From Hofstenia miamia (Eukaryota; Xenacoelomorpha; Acoela; Hofsteniidae), in the NCBI GenBank assembly GCA_900660155.1, contig CABFPE010000226.1:472062-536061 (forward strand): a stretch of DNA of 64,000 bases, written 5' to 3'. The position numbers were made by a program, and so were the translations under genes. Positions 37,867 through 51,732 of this stretch are shown here, one piece after another. Under the pieces are notes generated by a model. The model was given only the letters and a program-made list of their open reading frames with translations, was not told the DNA's origin and ran no database searches. Every line of letters starts with the position of its first letter. Within the stretch, counting starts at the first letter, position 1.

Positions 37867-40800
37867 TATTTATATATAACTGTTATTATCGCTTTAGTCA
37901 AAGAAAAAGTTCTCGCATCTTCTAATATTCATTAAAAATGGCTTCGTGAGTTAAATGAATGTAAAGCATTGTGTACCTTTAATGAAGTCCCAGAAAATAA
38001 CTTTGTGTCTGTTTGATTAGTTATTTTTAAGTGCTCTTTTCTTAAGAAATGAAAGAATAGCCTTAATCATGTGATGCGAAGCTCATTTAATTACTGACCA
38101 CAATAGCATACCTGATAAATACATTCTCACTAATATTTATGATGAAAGCTCCTCTTAACAAAGTAGATGGCTACGCACCAAAACTTTATAAAAATTATGC
38201 AATCACTCGATAAATTAAATATGCACAAAATTATTTTTTCATTAATATTTCTAGTTGGAAAATTACAAAAATTCTGTCTTCTTTAACTATATATTAAGCA
38301 CTAAAACCCCAATATTTGTCCACCGAAAACTTCGACTTGATTTTTTCTAACTGTGATGTTAAGTGGTACCAACATTTTAATATTTTGAGAAAATCTATAA
38401 AATGTTTCATGCATATACGGCTTCTTTCAAATGTCACTGAACAATTTAAAACAGCAATAAATTTAGAACCTCTATATTCATGGACATAATTCATTTGCTA
38501 GAAAGCCCTGGTAAGTGGTTTGTCTATAAAATCCATATATTATTGAGTATGATCTAGTGTTTGTATAAGGCAGAAAAGAATCGCAATGAGGGAATGAGAA
38601 GTCCTTTTGAATATTATTAATGAAGAATGTGTTTTTCTGATCCGGATTCGGTAAACACATTTTTTACAAATATTAAATATTTCTCAGGTGCTTCGGCAAA
38701 GCAACAAATTCAATCCTTTACTTGCACAAAACATCGAAATTGTGCTATAATTCAAAGTTAAGATGTTCATGTATACAATAGAAATTATTTTACATATAGA
38801 ATTCTAAATATTTAAAAGGATTTCAAATGTACTCTGCTCTCTCGGCCTGATGTGTTGGAAAAACTTAATAAAATTTGACGATTTTGTGAACGCAGGTAAT
38901 ATTCCTAGAAGCACTATAAAAACCAAGAAATGAAGAATTTTCAATTAATTAAAGAGGATAGTATATGATTTCAAAGTTCACTCATGAATGTCTGATACAA
39001 AGACTTACTATCAATTAACAAAGTGTTACACTTCATTAAAAAATAACCGTTAAATATCAAAGATAGCGAAATGATGAAAAATTCCTGATATGGAATTCAT
39101 TTCATAATATTTCTTTGATGCGAATGCCAAGACTTTGATTAGGTGTGAGTAGTAGAATTTCAAGGAGACACTTGGGGTTTAATAACTAATTCGAAATTCA
39201 ATTAAATCAACTATGACAAAAAAATGTGTTTCGCATTTCAAGAATAGAATAAGTACTATGAATGTATGACGTAAAATATTACATAACATTACGTAATATA
39301 TTGTAGATTCCTTATGACTTCACACTCGTGGGAATTTAAATCAGTAAGATTATAAAAATACACGGAGATATTTCTTGAAATTACCTAAGATAACATATGT
39401 ATAGCTGAGTTTATATTTTTAATGGAAAAAAATAAATATACGTTTCAAACTGGTATATATACTGACACTGCGTTTTTGGGCATTAGTTTCAGTGACAAAA
39501 TGAATATCCAAGTCTAGTTAAAAGGCTTCCTTTTAAAAACCCATAAACTCTTAAAAAGCTCATGAATTCCATTTTTAACAGCTTAACTGATTTTTGAATT
39601 GTAGCAAAGGACATGAAACACCACTTTCTTTGAAATGTTGAGGCTTTGAACGAAAACTTAGAAACCTTAGAAACTGGCGATGGAAAAGTGGCGAAGCAAT
39701 TATTGAATGTGTTTAGAGGGATGACGTAGATAATTGGAACGAAAAATCAATACGTGTATAGTATTACAGCAATTACAGTTATAATTGCAACACGTAAACG
39801 CTTCCTCATTTTAAATGAAAACGAGGTAATTGAATTGAAAAGGAAAAAATTCCTTACAAAAGACAACTACCGACTCAAAAAACATCGTGAGAATTTTTTT
39901 CTGAACGATATTTTTTGTCACATGAAGAAAAAGTGAAAAACCAGGCATCGTTATTAGAATGATCATTGATCACATACAGATCTTGCCGTCAACTAAAAAT
40001 TTCTAAGAGAAATTTAGCTTTAATTTCCAGACGACAACATGAAAAAATTAATATTTTAGAGAACAAAATAATTTTCGTAGTATAAATAAGGTGCAATTAA
40101 CGTTGATAGAAGCAAATATTTTTGCGCAAATATATCAGTATTGGGACTGGGTAGAAATTAGCTTCTGATCACATAGATCAGTAAATAAATGATAAATATA
40201 TTAACCGAAAATTCAAGTTTTTAAATTAAAAAAAGATTGAATCCTAATAAAAAACCATGATCTTTAAATTGGATAGAGTCCAAATGCTCTAATAGTATGA
40301 ATCATATGTATTTATGCTTAGGGAAAGTAAGATATAACAAGAATTTGGCAACAGTAATGGATTTTAGAAGAGAAGTCAATTTAAAATTATTTTAACTGAT
40401 TGCAAGCAATTTTAGGTATGATTGATCTCTAGGTTAATGTCAAACTCTCAGTAATTAAAAAATAAAGGCCTTCGAATTCAGAAGTTTTGAACTAGAAGTG
40501 AGATTCTGCATTGAAACAATGAATTTCGAATAGTAGCTTTCATGATTCAAGACTACTAAAAAGGCGACATAAATATTTTTAAAATAAAATTGATGCGACA
40601 AACACATTCATGTTTACTAGACATAGTAAACCTTTCTCTGTGCACTTAATGAATTGTGACTGCTCAAGAAAAATTAGAGGAACGTTAGCCTTTTACGGGC
40701 CCTATTATTTACAACTTTGTTAATACCTTAATCTGGGATATCAAGACGACTAAATGTGAGTATAACATCATGACTCTTTTAAACTAAAATATGAAATTGA

Positions 40801-42326
40801 ACACGTTGCCATCCAAGCAAGGAGTGTCTATCATCAAGTTCGACATCTCTTCATATATACTGCAGCAATGATTCGTTAGACTAGCAGAAATTGACATCTA
40901 ACCTTTCTATTTGAGATGCAGCAATTCTAAAATCCAGTACACTTCTTTACGAGTGAAAGCCTCAAATGAGTTCGGTGAAACATTGAAATGTATATAGACC
41001 CGAAAATTTAATGCCCGAAAAGTTAAATTTGATTTGACTTTGTGGAAATTACTTTAAACCCATGATCATTAACATTTCCTAACGGGAAACAATTCATTCG
41101 TATTACTTAACGTCTTGGATCTTTTTTCAAATCAAGCTTTGGTTAACATCAATATTTTTTAATAATCAATCTAATCTTTGTACAAGAAAACGACAATTTG
41201 ATATCTAAACCCAACCCAACCCGAAGCCCGTAATCGGGTACCCGATGTCACTTTCTATATCTACGCCACCGAAAGGCGGAAATTTGTAATATTTTTAAAT
41301 TGGACACTTGGACAAAATTCTTCAGCACTTATATGTTTGTGATTATTGATCGCTGCAGCTGTATTTGTCTATTACAATTCCTCTGGTCGTGAATAAAGGA
41401 TGCCTTAGGAATTCAAATCATTTTTGGATGGAATAAGCGGATATTTTTATAAAACAGAAAAATGAGAAATGGACATTAATTGAAGCAATCATTTGATAGA
41501 CATTGGATTATCCTACTAAAATGGAACGGGAGCAAAGTTGGGAATATAGGCACCACGCAGCCTTTTTTCTTGAACTCTTGCAATTTTTAAGCAAGAACAA
41601 CACCAATGCACCCAGACAAATTGCAATATTGTTACTTTGGATGGTTTCAATAAACGGATAAGAAATTGAAACATAAATTTCAAAATCGTCTGCAGTTAGT
41701 GGATGTCCTGCAAGAACAGTGGATAAAAACACATTATCTAACAATGACAAATCTTAGTTAATATACATGTATATATTCATAATGAATATATTCCCATTCT
41801 ATAGCGTATTTTGATAAACTTAGTACAAAATCAAAAATAAATTTTATGATTTCAGCATGCCCTGGGTATTTAAATTTGACCAGACATTTCTATAAGAAAT
41901 AAATATATTTCATTTATCCTGTCACATATTTACATGAAAGTTGCATTTATATCATTTATTTTTCTAGCAACAAAATTGACAAAAAAACTTCCACTAATAA
42001 TATTCTTATATACGAGTATACGAGAAAAACTTTGTTATTGTCTAGCTTAGGTTTTCAAAGTATTGCGAAAGCCTTAGCGAAGATTGAATGCTTGGAGTGT
42101 ATTGATGAAGCCAAGAAAAATGAGAGCCATTTGTCATAAAGCTAAATCAACAACATAATAAACACAGAAAATGCAAGTGGGTGAATGACCCAGTTTTAAT
42201 TACAAAAGAGTTTTATTACTTCTATAGTTTTATCATATTTCATATTGGTTATTATTTTATCAACTTTCTTCTACGTTAAAAACTGAAGCGATCTCACAAA
42301 GACACGAATTTTAAGTATAGACTCAC
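37867..42326. other. Intron sequence with one membrane-like open frame on the minus strand
   Basis: It is AT-rich intron. The minus-strand frame at 41508-41750 encodes SNNIAICLGALVLFLLKNCK, a hydrophobic segment followed by a basic one, after a good acceptor (TTCTTGCAG above about 41713). Its reading phase does not fit the neighbouring exons and it stops, so it is not counted as an exon. GGGTACCCGATG-type patches near 41215-41250 look like the end of a decayed hAT element. Nothing else is recognised. Confidence 0.35.
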
Positions 42327-42452
42327 TATTTTTTTATAAAAATCTATTTTTTCACACGAATTCCTATACGCTTCGCTCTCACTTTCAGATCTTGAATCAT
42401 TCGATAAGAATTCTTTTTCATCAATTACATTTATATTCACATCCTCAACAGT
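42327..42452 (-). CDS. Exon: short acidic linker of the spectrin-like protein
   Basis: Acceptor GATTTCAG lies above 42452 and the donor is ATA|GTGAGT below 42327; 126 bases, phase 0 at both ends, 42 residues. The peptide is TVEDVNINVIDEKEFLSND, then SRSESESEAYRNSC and EKIDFYKKI. Splice borders and phase fit exactly between the exons at 43884 and 35380, which is the main support, since the Ser/Glu-rich peptide itself is not diagnostic. It could be an optional (alternatively spliced) exon because skipping it keeps the frame. Confidence 0.65.
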
Positions 42453-43883
42453 CTGAAATCTCTCCTTTTTGTCTCTTGAGATTGTATTTCACGAATCTCA
42501 AGTTTTTAAATTTTCAGTCCACAGTCATATTTTTGGTGACAAGGAAATTTTAACTCCCATGATTTTATCCCTTTATTCAGAAAGAGATTCTTCTTGGTGC
42601 CTCTTCAAATCAGGAATAGACAAGTCAAAAGTAATTATTACGTTCATAAACAATTTTAAAACAATATTTAGTTTAATTTTATTTTTAAAAAAATTTAATT
42701 AGAACTAAACAATTCATTTGTTTGAACGGGACACTAAATCTATGATTTTGGTCAATTAAAAAACTAATTTTTTGAACTTTGATGTATTCATATGGCCTCA
42801 TATAATACATTTCTAATTATTTTTCACCGTTGTATAGTTGATCTCAACTAGTTGCCTGTTAAAAAATGAAAATTTACAAAATTCAAAATATTTTGTTTTA
42901 CCATTAATAGATTAGACATGTTGCTTTGCTATAGCACCAGGTGAATATCACTTAAATCTGTCGCAAAATTTCGAACTATTTTTGTAATAACCTCTAGAAT
43001 GGGAATCTGACCACAAATCATAGTGTATTGAAATTGTCAACCCCCAAGGCACTATTCATTAAACTTATTTCTTTAATAGGCGGTTGACCTGAGTGTATGT
43101 TTATTATTGAACTTGAGAGAAAACCTGATTGACAACACTTGCACGCCGTTGATAAAACAAAAAAATAGTGCGTTAAATGGAATATGTCGAATTACACAAA
43201 CGCATACACTACAACTACTGGTGCAATGATTTAGAAACCGATTTGAATAATTTCATTAATTTGAATATTAATATTCATCTCTACACGGAAAATAGAAAAA
43301 AAATACCACCTCAATTTAATATAAGCTAAGAACTCTCTCTGCGAGATCGCTTTGATGCATGAGGTTTAATTGGGAAAATTAGAAGCTTTTTACTTCAAAC
43401 TACGATATATAGTATGCATTATACATTTATGAGCCAGTAAAACCAGTGTCGCCTTCGACAATAGCATATTCGGGCTAAAAACTTTACTGTAAAAAGATAA
43501 GATTCCTCTGCAGACCACATGCATAAAAATGAACAATCATCTACAAGTGGGTTATGGATGAGTTCTTAAACAAATGATCCAATGCGCAAACTTCTCAAAA
43601 TGGTAAACGCTCAACTACATGTAGAATAAATAAAACTTATACATAGTCTTGCAAGTCAGACTGAAGTGCAAAGATGGCATTGCTTAATACCATAGTTTCA
43701 TTTTACAAAATTTTGATGAATACAATTTATTACCCATTACTAGTAAAGAATAATAAATTCAATCCCCAAAAGAAATCTCTTTAATACATCATTTAACTAT
43801 AAATTTAAAATAATTACTTGAAGTGAACCAGAAAAATGTGATATCAAAAACTATTGTAACAAGCTTGGAAATGAAATTCTTAC

Positions 43884-44147
43884 ATCTAGTTCTTTAACTC
43901 CAATAGGAGTATCAATGCTTCTTTGAATGTCTTCAACTGTTTCAGAAATTTCACTGATGTCGTAATCAACGTCTTTACAAAGTGAATTCATTTGCGATGC
44001 GATTCTCAGAGCTTCTTTCAACTGCGCCGAGAAGACTGAAGATTTTCCTTCCATTAGTAAACTTTTGCTTTGGACATACGAGGGTGAGTTGAGAGACCGT
44101 GCGTTGTTCAATGTCTTATCCAATTTATCGTATTCATCCTTTACCTT
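43884..44147 (-). CDS. Exon: helical rod segment, most upstream exon seen
   Basis: Acceptor TTATTTAG lies above 44147 and the donor is GAT|GTAAGA below 43884; 264 bases, phase 0 at both ends, 88 residues. It starts KVKDEYDKLDKTLNNARSLN and contains QLKEALRIASQMNSLCKDVD, with leucine spacing of spectrin-like helices. Because it begins at an acceptor, more exons must lie further upstream, either unseen before 52 kb or beyond the GPCR gene. Confidence 0.8.
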
Positions 44148-47100
44148 CTAAATAATTTAAAATCACTGATAGTTGCAATAACTAAAAATCTAACATTTAC
44201 TTTGATATTTTAGTTAAAGTGTATCAACAATTTCTAATATAGAAAAATAGAATAATTATTTCTGACTATGAACATTCAAGAAACATCAAATACCTAAAAG
44301 CCAAAAATTAAAAAATTTTTAAAGACGTGAACAAATTTTTGCTTACATTTTATTTCTATATAGTTGTGTTCATTTAAAGCGCTCTAAGCAAATGCAAAAT
44401 ATCTTAACTCAGCAAATAAGTGCGCTAGCTACATGTAAAGGATTAAAATAATCAATTATATCCAAGTAAAGCAGTAAAAGTTTTAGCTAAATTACAGTTA
44501 AAGAAATAGAGCGGTGACTGGAGAGTACAGCTCCACCAATCACGTTTGTCTCAATTTAAAATAAACAGAGAAGCAATCAAAACAGATGGTATACATTGCT
44601 CTTAATTCAGGTATAGAAAGCTTAAGGTAAGTATTTTTATATTTTTGAAAGTTAGCGCAATATTGGGCGTTTTAGTAATTCCTCTTAGTAATAAATATGT
44701 TCTTAAATACGAATCCTTTGTAAATCTTGACAATTGCGAGTAACAATCTTTACAATATACAGAAATGTACAAATATTTTTATAACTTAAGTATCAAAATG
44801 TTATACTTATGATCTTTGGCTAAGACTATTTTCTTTGAACATGAAAAAGGTTTGTTCTAACAAAAATATAAGTGCCAAAAGTTATTAGCAAATCGGATTC
44901 CTGAAAAAATGTGTTTAGATATAAATACAAAAAAAACTTTGAAATTAATAACATTGTTCTTGGGATGATCTAGGGTATTCAAATTCCGATCACTTTGTTA
45001 TCTAACAGTATATTCATTCGTTAATATTAAATAAAGCATTGAAGCATGCAAAGCTGGATAAGTTCTATTGAAAAAATACCAAACTCTCTGATTTTGTGTT
45101 TTAACAAACTTTGAAGGAAAGTTAATCAGCATTGGCCAAAAGGTCATTGTACAGATAGTGGATAAATCTTCGGAAAATCTTAATATTAATGACAGCTAAG
45201 GTCGTACAGATACGATAATGTTCTGAGCATATCAGTAAGCATCCTGTTATTGATAAATTGTGTCAAATTCTAGCGTTCAATTAAAACTATTGTTCTAAGC
45301 TTACGTACAATGTCGAATTTTGTTTAATATAAATTACCAGCACTGCAAAGCAGTTTTTGGATAAATAATACTTCTCTTAGTAAAAACAAGTAATCAGATA
45401 GTAGTTGTAAGAAAATTATAAACCTCAGATACCTCAATTTATAGGTAAGTTGCTTAATAGGGTATAGCATTACTAAACAACTTCAGCAGTTTCTTCGTTA
45501 CCTAAGGATATCTGTAAATATTTTGAATAACATTTAAAAATACATTGAAATTCGCAGACGAAATTCTAAATTGACTATCAACACAAACGATTGCTCTGTT
45601 TTAAAAATCACTAAATATGTTCTAAATGGTCGAAATTCTTAGCAGATTTGCTGGTAGTTCTATGTGTGTATATACATCTACACATACACACATATATATA
45701 TATATACATATATGCATATATATGTACATATTTACTTCAAGATTTTGAAATTAATGCAAACATGTATGCATTTAACCTCGTATAAATGACGAAGACACCA
45801 ACATAATTAAATTAGTATGCAAATGGCATTGCACAAAGACAATATTTAATAAGACTTCCAATACGACAGTGGAAATCATACATCGATTAAAACAAGGAAT
45901 ACAAGAATATCACAGAATTTTTACAAATATTTATTGATTTGGGAAGCACTGGAGGATAATATTCAAGTAAGAAAATGTATGGTGAAAGACCACGTGCTAA
46001 TTCCAAAGAAATAATTCATTAATTGATGTGAAGAGAAAACTTAAATAAAATTAATCATATCGAAATTCAAATTGAAATGTATTTGTGTTAATTAAATCTA
46101 CCAAAGAAGCTCTCTCAATTAAAATGTCAGGTTGATAACTATGTACACTGAAAAGTTCAGCTGTTTCATTTTTTTCAAATAGAAAACAGTTAGCAAAGTA
46201 ATCCATTAAATTACTCAGCTAAGAGTTACAGATTAGAGGGAAATGACGATCAGATTATAGATTATTAGGATTAATAAGGTAAATGAGCATTGCTGTAATA
46301 TTTACGGTACTAAATGTATTGACGTTTGTTTAAAAGTAAATATTTCAATAATTTATGTACTAGAGTGAGTTCCCCGCCCAGCGACTATATCAAAAAACCA
46401 GTCCGCAGTTCGACCAGCAAGGGTTGAAGTTTTTGTCAGGGCACATGTACTGAAAAATTAAACTCTTTGACATGGAAAATTACCATATTGGACCGTCATC
46501 CGCAAAACCAAAAATCTGTCAATAGGTCCTTCAATACTTTTAAACCAATCATCTAGTGAAATTGCTATTAACAAAAAAGTAAAGGCAAAAATCCAGGTGG
46601 AATAAAAGCCTCTGATAAGAGCGCAGACATTAAATATATTTTATGAACAGTTAGGAAAGTCTAATTTATCTCGATACTAATCGTTATTTTGAAATTATAT
46701 AAAGTTTTCATTCAAATACGAGTCTTGTGCGATTGCTTGTCCACACATAGGAAACCCTTGCCCGTGTTAGTTAACAGTCCGTTAACCATCGCAAAAAACA
46801 AGGGTATATTTAGACTAAGCAATTGAATATTACCATTTGAAAAATCATCTTGACAGCAAATTTTAAATTAGAAATCGATCGCTATTGTAGGGGTGTAGAA
46901 TTAAACTTAATGACATTTTAGAAAAGATGGTATACTAAAGCATCGTGCATCTATTGGAAATTGACTTGATCAAATGTTTTTACCCAACAATGTTTGAGAG
47001 CGACTAAACTCTGACATTAATCATAATTTTCTAAAATATATTTGTGAAGTGTTGACTACAGCAAATATGATCCTCTGAACACAGGATATCGATCTGTGGT

Positions 47101-47566
47101 ATAGGAATATTATAGTCACAGTATCAATTTGTCTGATTGAATTATGCCTTTTCCTCACCACAACAAATTTAATGAAATATTTCGATTCAATTGTCCCATG
47201 TGGGCCTACCCTACGGAAATTCTATTTTGTCGAAAATTAGTAAATGTTTGAAAGCAAATCTGATTTCCTGGTCCCTATTTCTTCACTTATAACGTTAATC
47301 CGTAGTTGGTCTTAATTCCACTGAAATATTTAGTGAATCCCACGAAAAATTATGATTCTACCGAACCCTAGCCCTGAACTTTGTGATGTTATCTCACTCC
47401 AAAAGCCCTTGAAATATAAATGGCATAAATTTAGCATCTTATCAAATGAAGCGATCACTCAAAACTTTTCAGAACTATTTTTGTTTTGGCAATTATTGTA
47501 GAAATTAAGAAGAAATGAAACTTCAATTCATATTTTATTGAAAAAGTTTTATGGTCCCACTATCTT
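44148..47566. other. Non-coding stretch, intergenic or intron
   Basis: It is AT-rich with no supported gene. A mixed TA/CA array lies at about 45665-45730. A slightly GC-richer patch at about 46370-46450 is not recognised. Confidence 0.5.
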
Positions 47567-47813
47567 GTTCCAAGACCTTCAATGCTATAACAATGTACAT
47601 TTGTGTCAACCAACTGATAACCGAAAAAATAATGAATTTACATTTCAACTTTTCCTATAAGCTCAATTAATTTAAATTGNNNNNNNNNNNNNNNNNNNNN
47701 GTTCCAAGACCTTCAATGCTATAACAATGTACATTTGTGTCAACCAACTGATAACCGAAAAAATAATGAATTTACATTTCAACTTTTCCTATAAGCTCAA
47801 TTAATTTAAATTG
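47567..47813. repeat. 113-bp sequence repeated on both sides of a 21-N gap
   Basis: Bases 47567-47679 and 47701-47813 are identical as far as I can read. The gap 47680-47700 lies exactly between them. This is the form of two contig ends that overlap but were not merged. Confidence 0.95.
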
Positions 47814-49976
47814 GAAATTAATTTTTTAGCTAGGAATTGTTCTAAATCAACGAATTGTTACTAAAAAGATTGACACAAGTTTTTGGAGTAATTCTTTTTA
47901 GAATACAGAAAGAGTCATGATTAGTACAGCTTTAATGAATTCAAGTTACAGACAGAGTCTGAAATTTACAATGATGAAAATAAAGGGATTGCTATCAAAT
48001 CAAGCTACTGCAATTCATGCATTAACATGGCTTCCAAATATGAATTAAATTATTTGAATAAGACAAATCGAATGGAAATACATACACAGCACAGATGCTT
48101 ATAATAATCATTATTCAAATATGTGATTTCTTAATCTTAAACTGAACATGCTCATTATAAATAACTTTTCCCAGATTTTAAAACAATTATCTCCATGCAT
48201 AATATGGAATTTGAAAACCCTGTAAGCAAAAATTCGTGAACATGCCCGAACATCATTTTTACAATTTGTACAAAAGTATATTGCCGTGGATGAAATGCCT
48301 GATACGATTCAATATTTTTTATTGAACATTCCAATTTTTGTAACAAAAATAAAATTCTGATTATTCATAATGTTCAAATAATAAGAAGGTCGAAAACCCC
48401 TTGTAGCAACAACTCAAAGATCATGGCGCCGGTGGAAATAAAAGATAATACATTTATTTCTTCGTGAGTAATAGGCACTTAAATATTTTTCAGGAAACCA
48501 TAAGAAAAATAAAAAAATGTCTGGGCAGACTAAGGCTAATTACAATAAGCAAAGATTCATCAAAATTTTGTTGGAATGAGTCTAGCAATATTTTCAAAAA
48601 TCAGTCTTATTAGGCTCTAAAGTATGAAATTGGGGCAACTTTGCAATTTTTTACGAAATCTTGAAAAAGAGCATTCCTGAAGTATCAATTTCATTAATTG
48701 ATAAAAATAACCTAGAGCTATAAGCAATTGAAATTCTTATTTCAATAGGAATTAAATGGAATTTTAATAGACACTGATGCGAAAACTCGAGTGAAGTGAA
48801 GTTATTCTAGCATGATAAATGTGCATGGTTATTGGTCCCTTGCACTCAATTAACGACACTCATTGCGAAATGAATAAAGGACGCTGATCAATCACGGAAT
48901 CTGTCAATTCTATTTTAACGCAATTTTCACGTGCTGTGATAAGAAAGTCTGCTTAATAGTGCTTTACAAACATGAAAAAGAATATACCACGTATAGCTTT
49001 CTTAGATTTATCAAAGTGAGTTTTAGTGGCAGATTGTTGTACTGCTCATTCACAATTACATGCAAATTTACAAGTATTTAAAGTGAAACTGGCCTAGAAA
49101 TTTCTAAATTTTTTAATGGCTTCATTAAAAAATTTTAATCGCACATAACTCTCAAACTAATAAAACCAGTCAAAATCTGTTCCAGAACGTTCACCAACAG
49201 TTGTTACCATATCTGAAGATTTCAAAAATTCATAATAGACTAGAAGAAAATTGCTTGCAAGTTTGGAAAATCAGTTTGTCCTTTATAAAAATAAAAATAT
49301 TAGTTTTCAGAACAAAATCTAAATATGAGTATCTAAGAAAACAAACAACCTATGTATTAAAAAGTAGTGGGAAGTGTGTGATTATTTTGTGCGTCCATGA
49401 CAGAAGGTATTAGATATTATGGAAAATCGCAAACTGCAAGTGTTAGATCCGAAAGTTGGAACACCTTGACATTAAACTTTATGTTATTTTAAGCAAATTA
49501 TTTTCAAATCTTCAATTATCTGTACATTTTGTTAGATAATATGATTATTGAAAATGCGGTAATGCTCCATTACTATTCATTAAATAACACAATAACAAAA
49601 TACATCAAGTATATTACTTACTGGGACATAAGAAATACAAAGAAAATTACATAAGTAAATTTTTTTACTAAGACTACTGCATGGTTATTGCTATATTTCA
49701 TTAATTTCGACATTGGTATTTATAATGATTGAATTTATTCTCTGTAGTTTAGTATATTTGACGCCACATGCTTGCTGGCTACGGGACTCAAACTATGTTT
49801 GCTACGACACATCTGTAATCTAATGTATTGCATGTATGGAATATTATCATCAAAAAATTAGTAACGAAATCCATTACAAATTTACAGTAAGTTAATTATA
49901 CAAAATCAAAAAGGAAAATGCAGGCATTAAGGAAGCACATTTAGATTTTTTCAAAAAATTTACCTTATTTATGGAC

Positions 49977-50011
<35 letters not shown>

Positions 50012-50734
50012 GTACATAANAAATATACACAGTCGTAAATATACTTTAATTATTGTATATTTTTATACTAGAAACTAATATATGTCTCAAGGGTATTTTA
50101 AGATACATAATTGTAACGGTGCTCTCAACAGTTCAAATATTTATCTGTATATCATACATATTAGCACATTATTAAATGAAATTATTTATTAAATATAAAG
50201 TAGTCCAGTGCAGAAATAGGTAAAAGGAAACGCCTATTGTCGGATAACGATGTCAGTGTGTGGCAAGGTCCACCAAAATTGGAAATCGGTGGATTTGCAT
50301 TGCTACAGATAACATTGTAACAGCTAGTTGTAAACGATCTATAACTACAAATTCATAGAGTGTGTCATTGAATTTGTAAACATCTGTAGATATTTGTCTA
50401 AACATTCTAGAACTAATCGGAATTTACATCTGAAAGTACACAGATTTAGTTTCCAAACATGAATTTGTAGTTTGCAGAACTTTGTCTACAACGGTTATTT
50501 TATTTCATAAGCAAACGATTCAGGTTACTTTCCGGAATAACTATAAATTTCAAAAGATTTCCAAATCTTTACATTATATAATCATATATTTGCTGATCTA
50601 ATGTAACTAGTTGCAAATCTACACCCGGAATACAAAATATCTCGGGCTACCATAAATTAGAGCAAAACAGAATGAGATTGTAATTTGAAAATTAACTTCA
50701 GAATTAAGCCAGCTAATAGTACAGATGCAAGTTC

Positions 50735-50767
<33 letters not shown>

Positions 50768-50841
50768 CATGTATATATACATTTATATATATACATGTAT
50801 ATATATATATATATACATGTATATATATATATATATATATG
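47814..50841. other. Non-coding stretch with TA arrays and one N
   Basis: It is AT-rich with no supported gene. TA arrays lie at about 49979-50009 and 50738-50840. A single N occurs at 50020, probably another join. The short open frames over the TA arrays are simple-repeat artefacts. Confidence 0.6.
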
Positions 50842-51303
50842 TCACATAAATTATTGGAAATAGGCAATAATTTATTTTTACTACTGTATAAAAATCGCGT
50901 TCATCATTATCCAGTGCATTCAATTTCAATTAACTTTGAATGACTAACACCTTCATCAATTTTAATTAAACTAAACTTAAATTTCATGCCAACTTGCAAA
51001 AACAAAGGTGATTATTTAGCAGCAGAATAGAAGCTATAAATAGTGACAACTCGTAAATAGCAAATCAAAACTAGAAAAGCAGATGACTTCTTAAAAATTC
51101 GAAATCATCATAATTGATAATTAACTACAGTTAAGTTTAAATACATTTTCTTTCATTTTTAGCTCAACTTTACCAATCCAGTCAAATTGATCTACTAAAA
51201 TGAATATATTTTAATGCGTTCATACAAAGCCAGACCAAATTAGCTGTTTACACATTTCAAAAACTGCATTGCATCATACAATTAAAACAAAGAAATCGAA
51301 ATA
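50842..51303. repeat. 462-bp segment, copy 1
   Basis: It is repeated without visible change at 56383-56844 (offset 5,541). It contains no gene. Its left side is a TA array in both copies. Confidence 0.95.
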
Positions 51304-51732
51304 TATAGATTTAAAATTGCTACAATTAGAAAAACTGGAGTACTTTCAAGGTGCAATCAAATCTACATATTCTATTAAGGAAACTTAAATATCAGTAGAC
51401 ATTTAGGATAGGCATAGATAAAGACGTATAATTTTTGCATATTAATTAGTGGAATTCATTGACAGCCTAATCTTAGTTCAGTGCGATTCAATTTTAGGTA
51501 ATTTTCAAAAATCAAAATTTTTCAACACTAGTTATACTCTTATAAATATATAATAGCAGCTTAAGATTGCGATTCATTACTAATGAAAAATTGTTCATAC
51601 TAAAATAATATTACATAAAATTATACGAAACCTTTTTAAAATAACCAGAATTGAAAGAGTGTTTATTCATGAAAATATAGCATCCAGCCTTAAAATACAT
51701 GAAGGGATATAAAAGTCATCAATGATCCCCAC

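Larger units (their letters stand above)
5790..44147 (-). other. Gene span: 3' part of a spectrin-repeat/coiled-coil cytoskeletal protein gene (eight exons)
   Basis: Eight minus-strand exons with GT-AG borders join in one frame: 43884-44147, 42327-42452, 35197-35380, 23705-23850, 18918-19211, 10981-11109, 9911-10108 and 5790-6323. They give about 624 residues. Every intron is phase 0 except that between 35197 and 23850, where the split codon is completed correctly (G + AA). The product is highly helical and rich in Lys, Glu and Gln. It has spectrin-like helices with Trp pairs (KQWDNL and LHKWAASML, exon 18918-19211), then long heptad coils and a Ser/Arg-rich tail. Such proteins (alpha-actinin, nesprin/Msp300, plakins, dystrophin kin) link actin or the nucleus to other structures. 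No KASH transmembrane tail, EF-hand or GAS2 domain is seen, so the exact family stays open. The first exon seen starts at a splice acceptor, so N-terminal exons lie beyond 44147. Confidence 0.8.

Noticed and set aside
50619-50943. Open frames rich in Tyr-Ile (YIYIYIY) on both strands, also at 56239-56484
   Set aside because: They are translations of (TA)n microsatellites, not genes.
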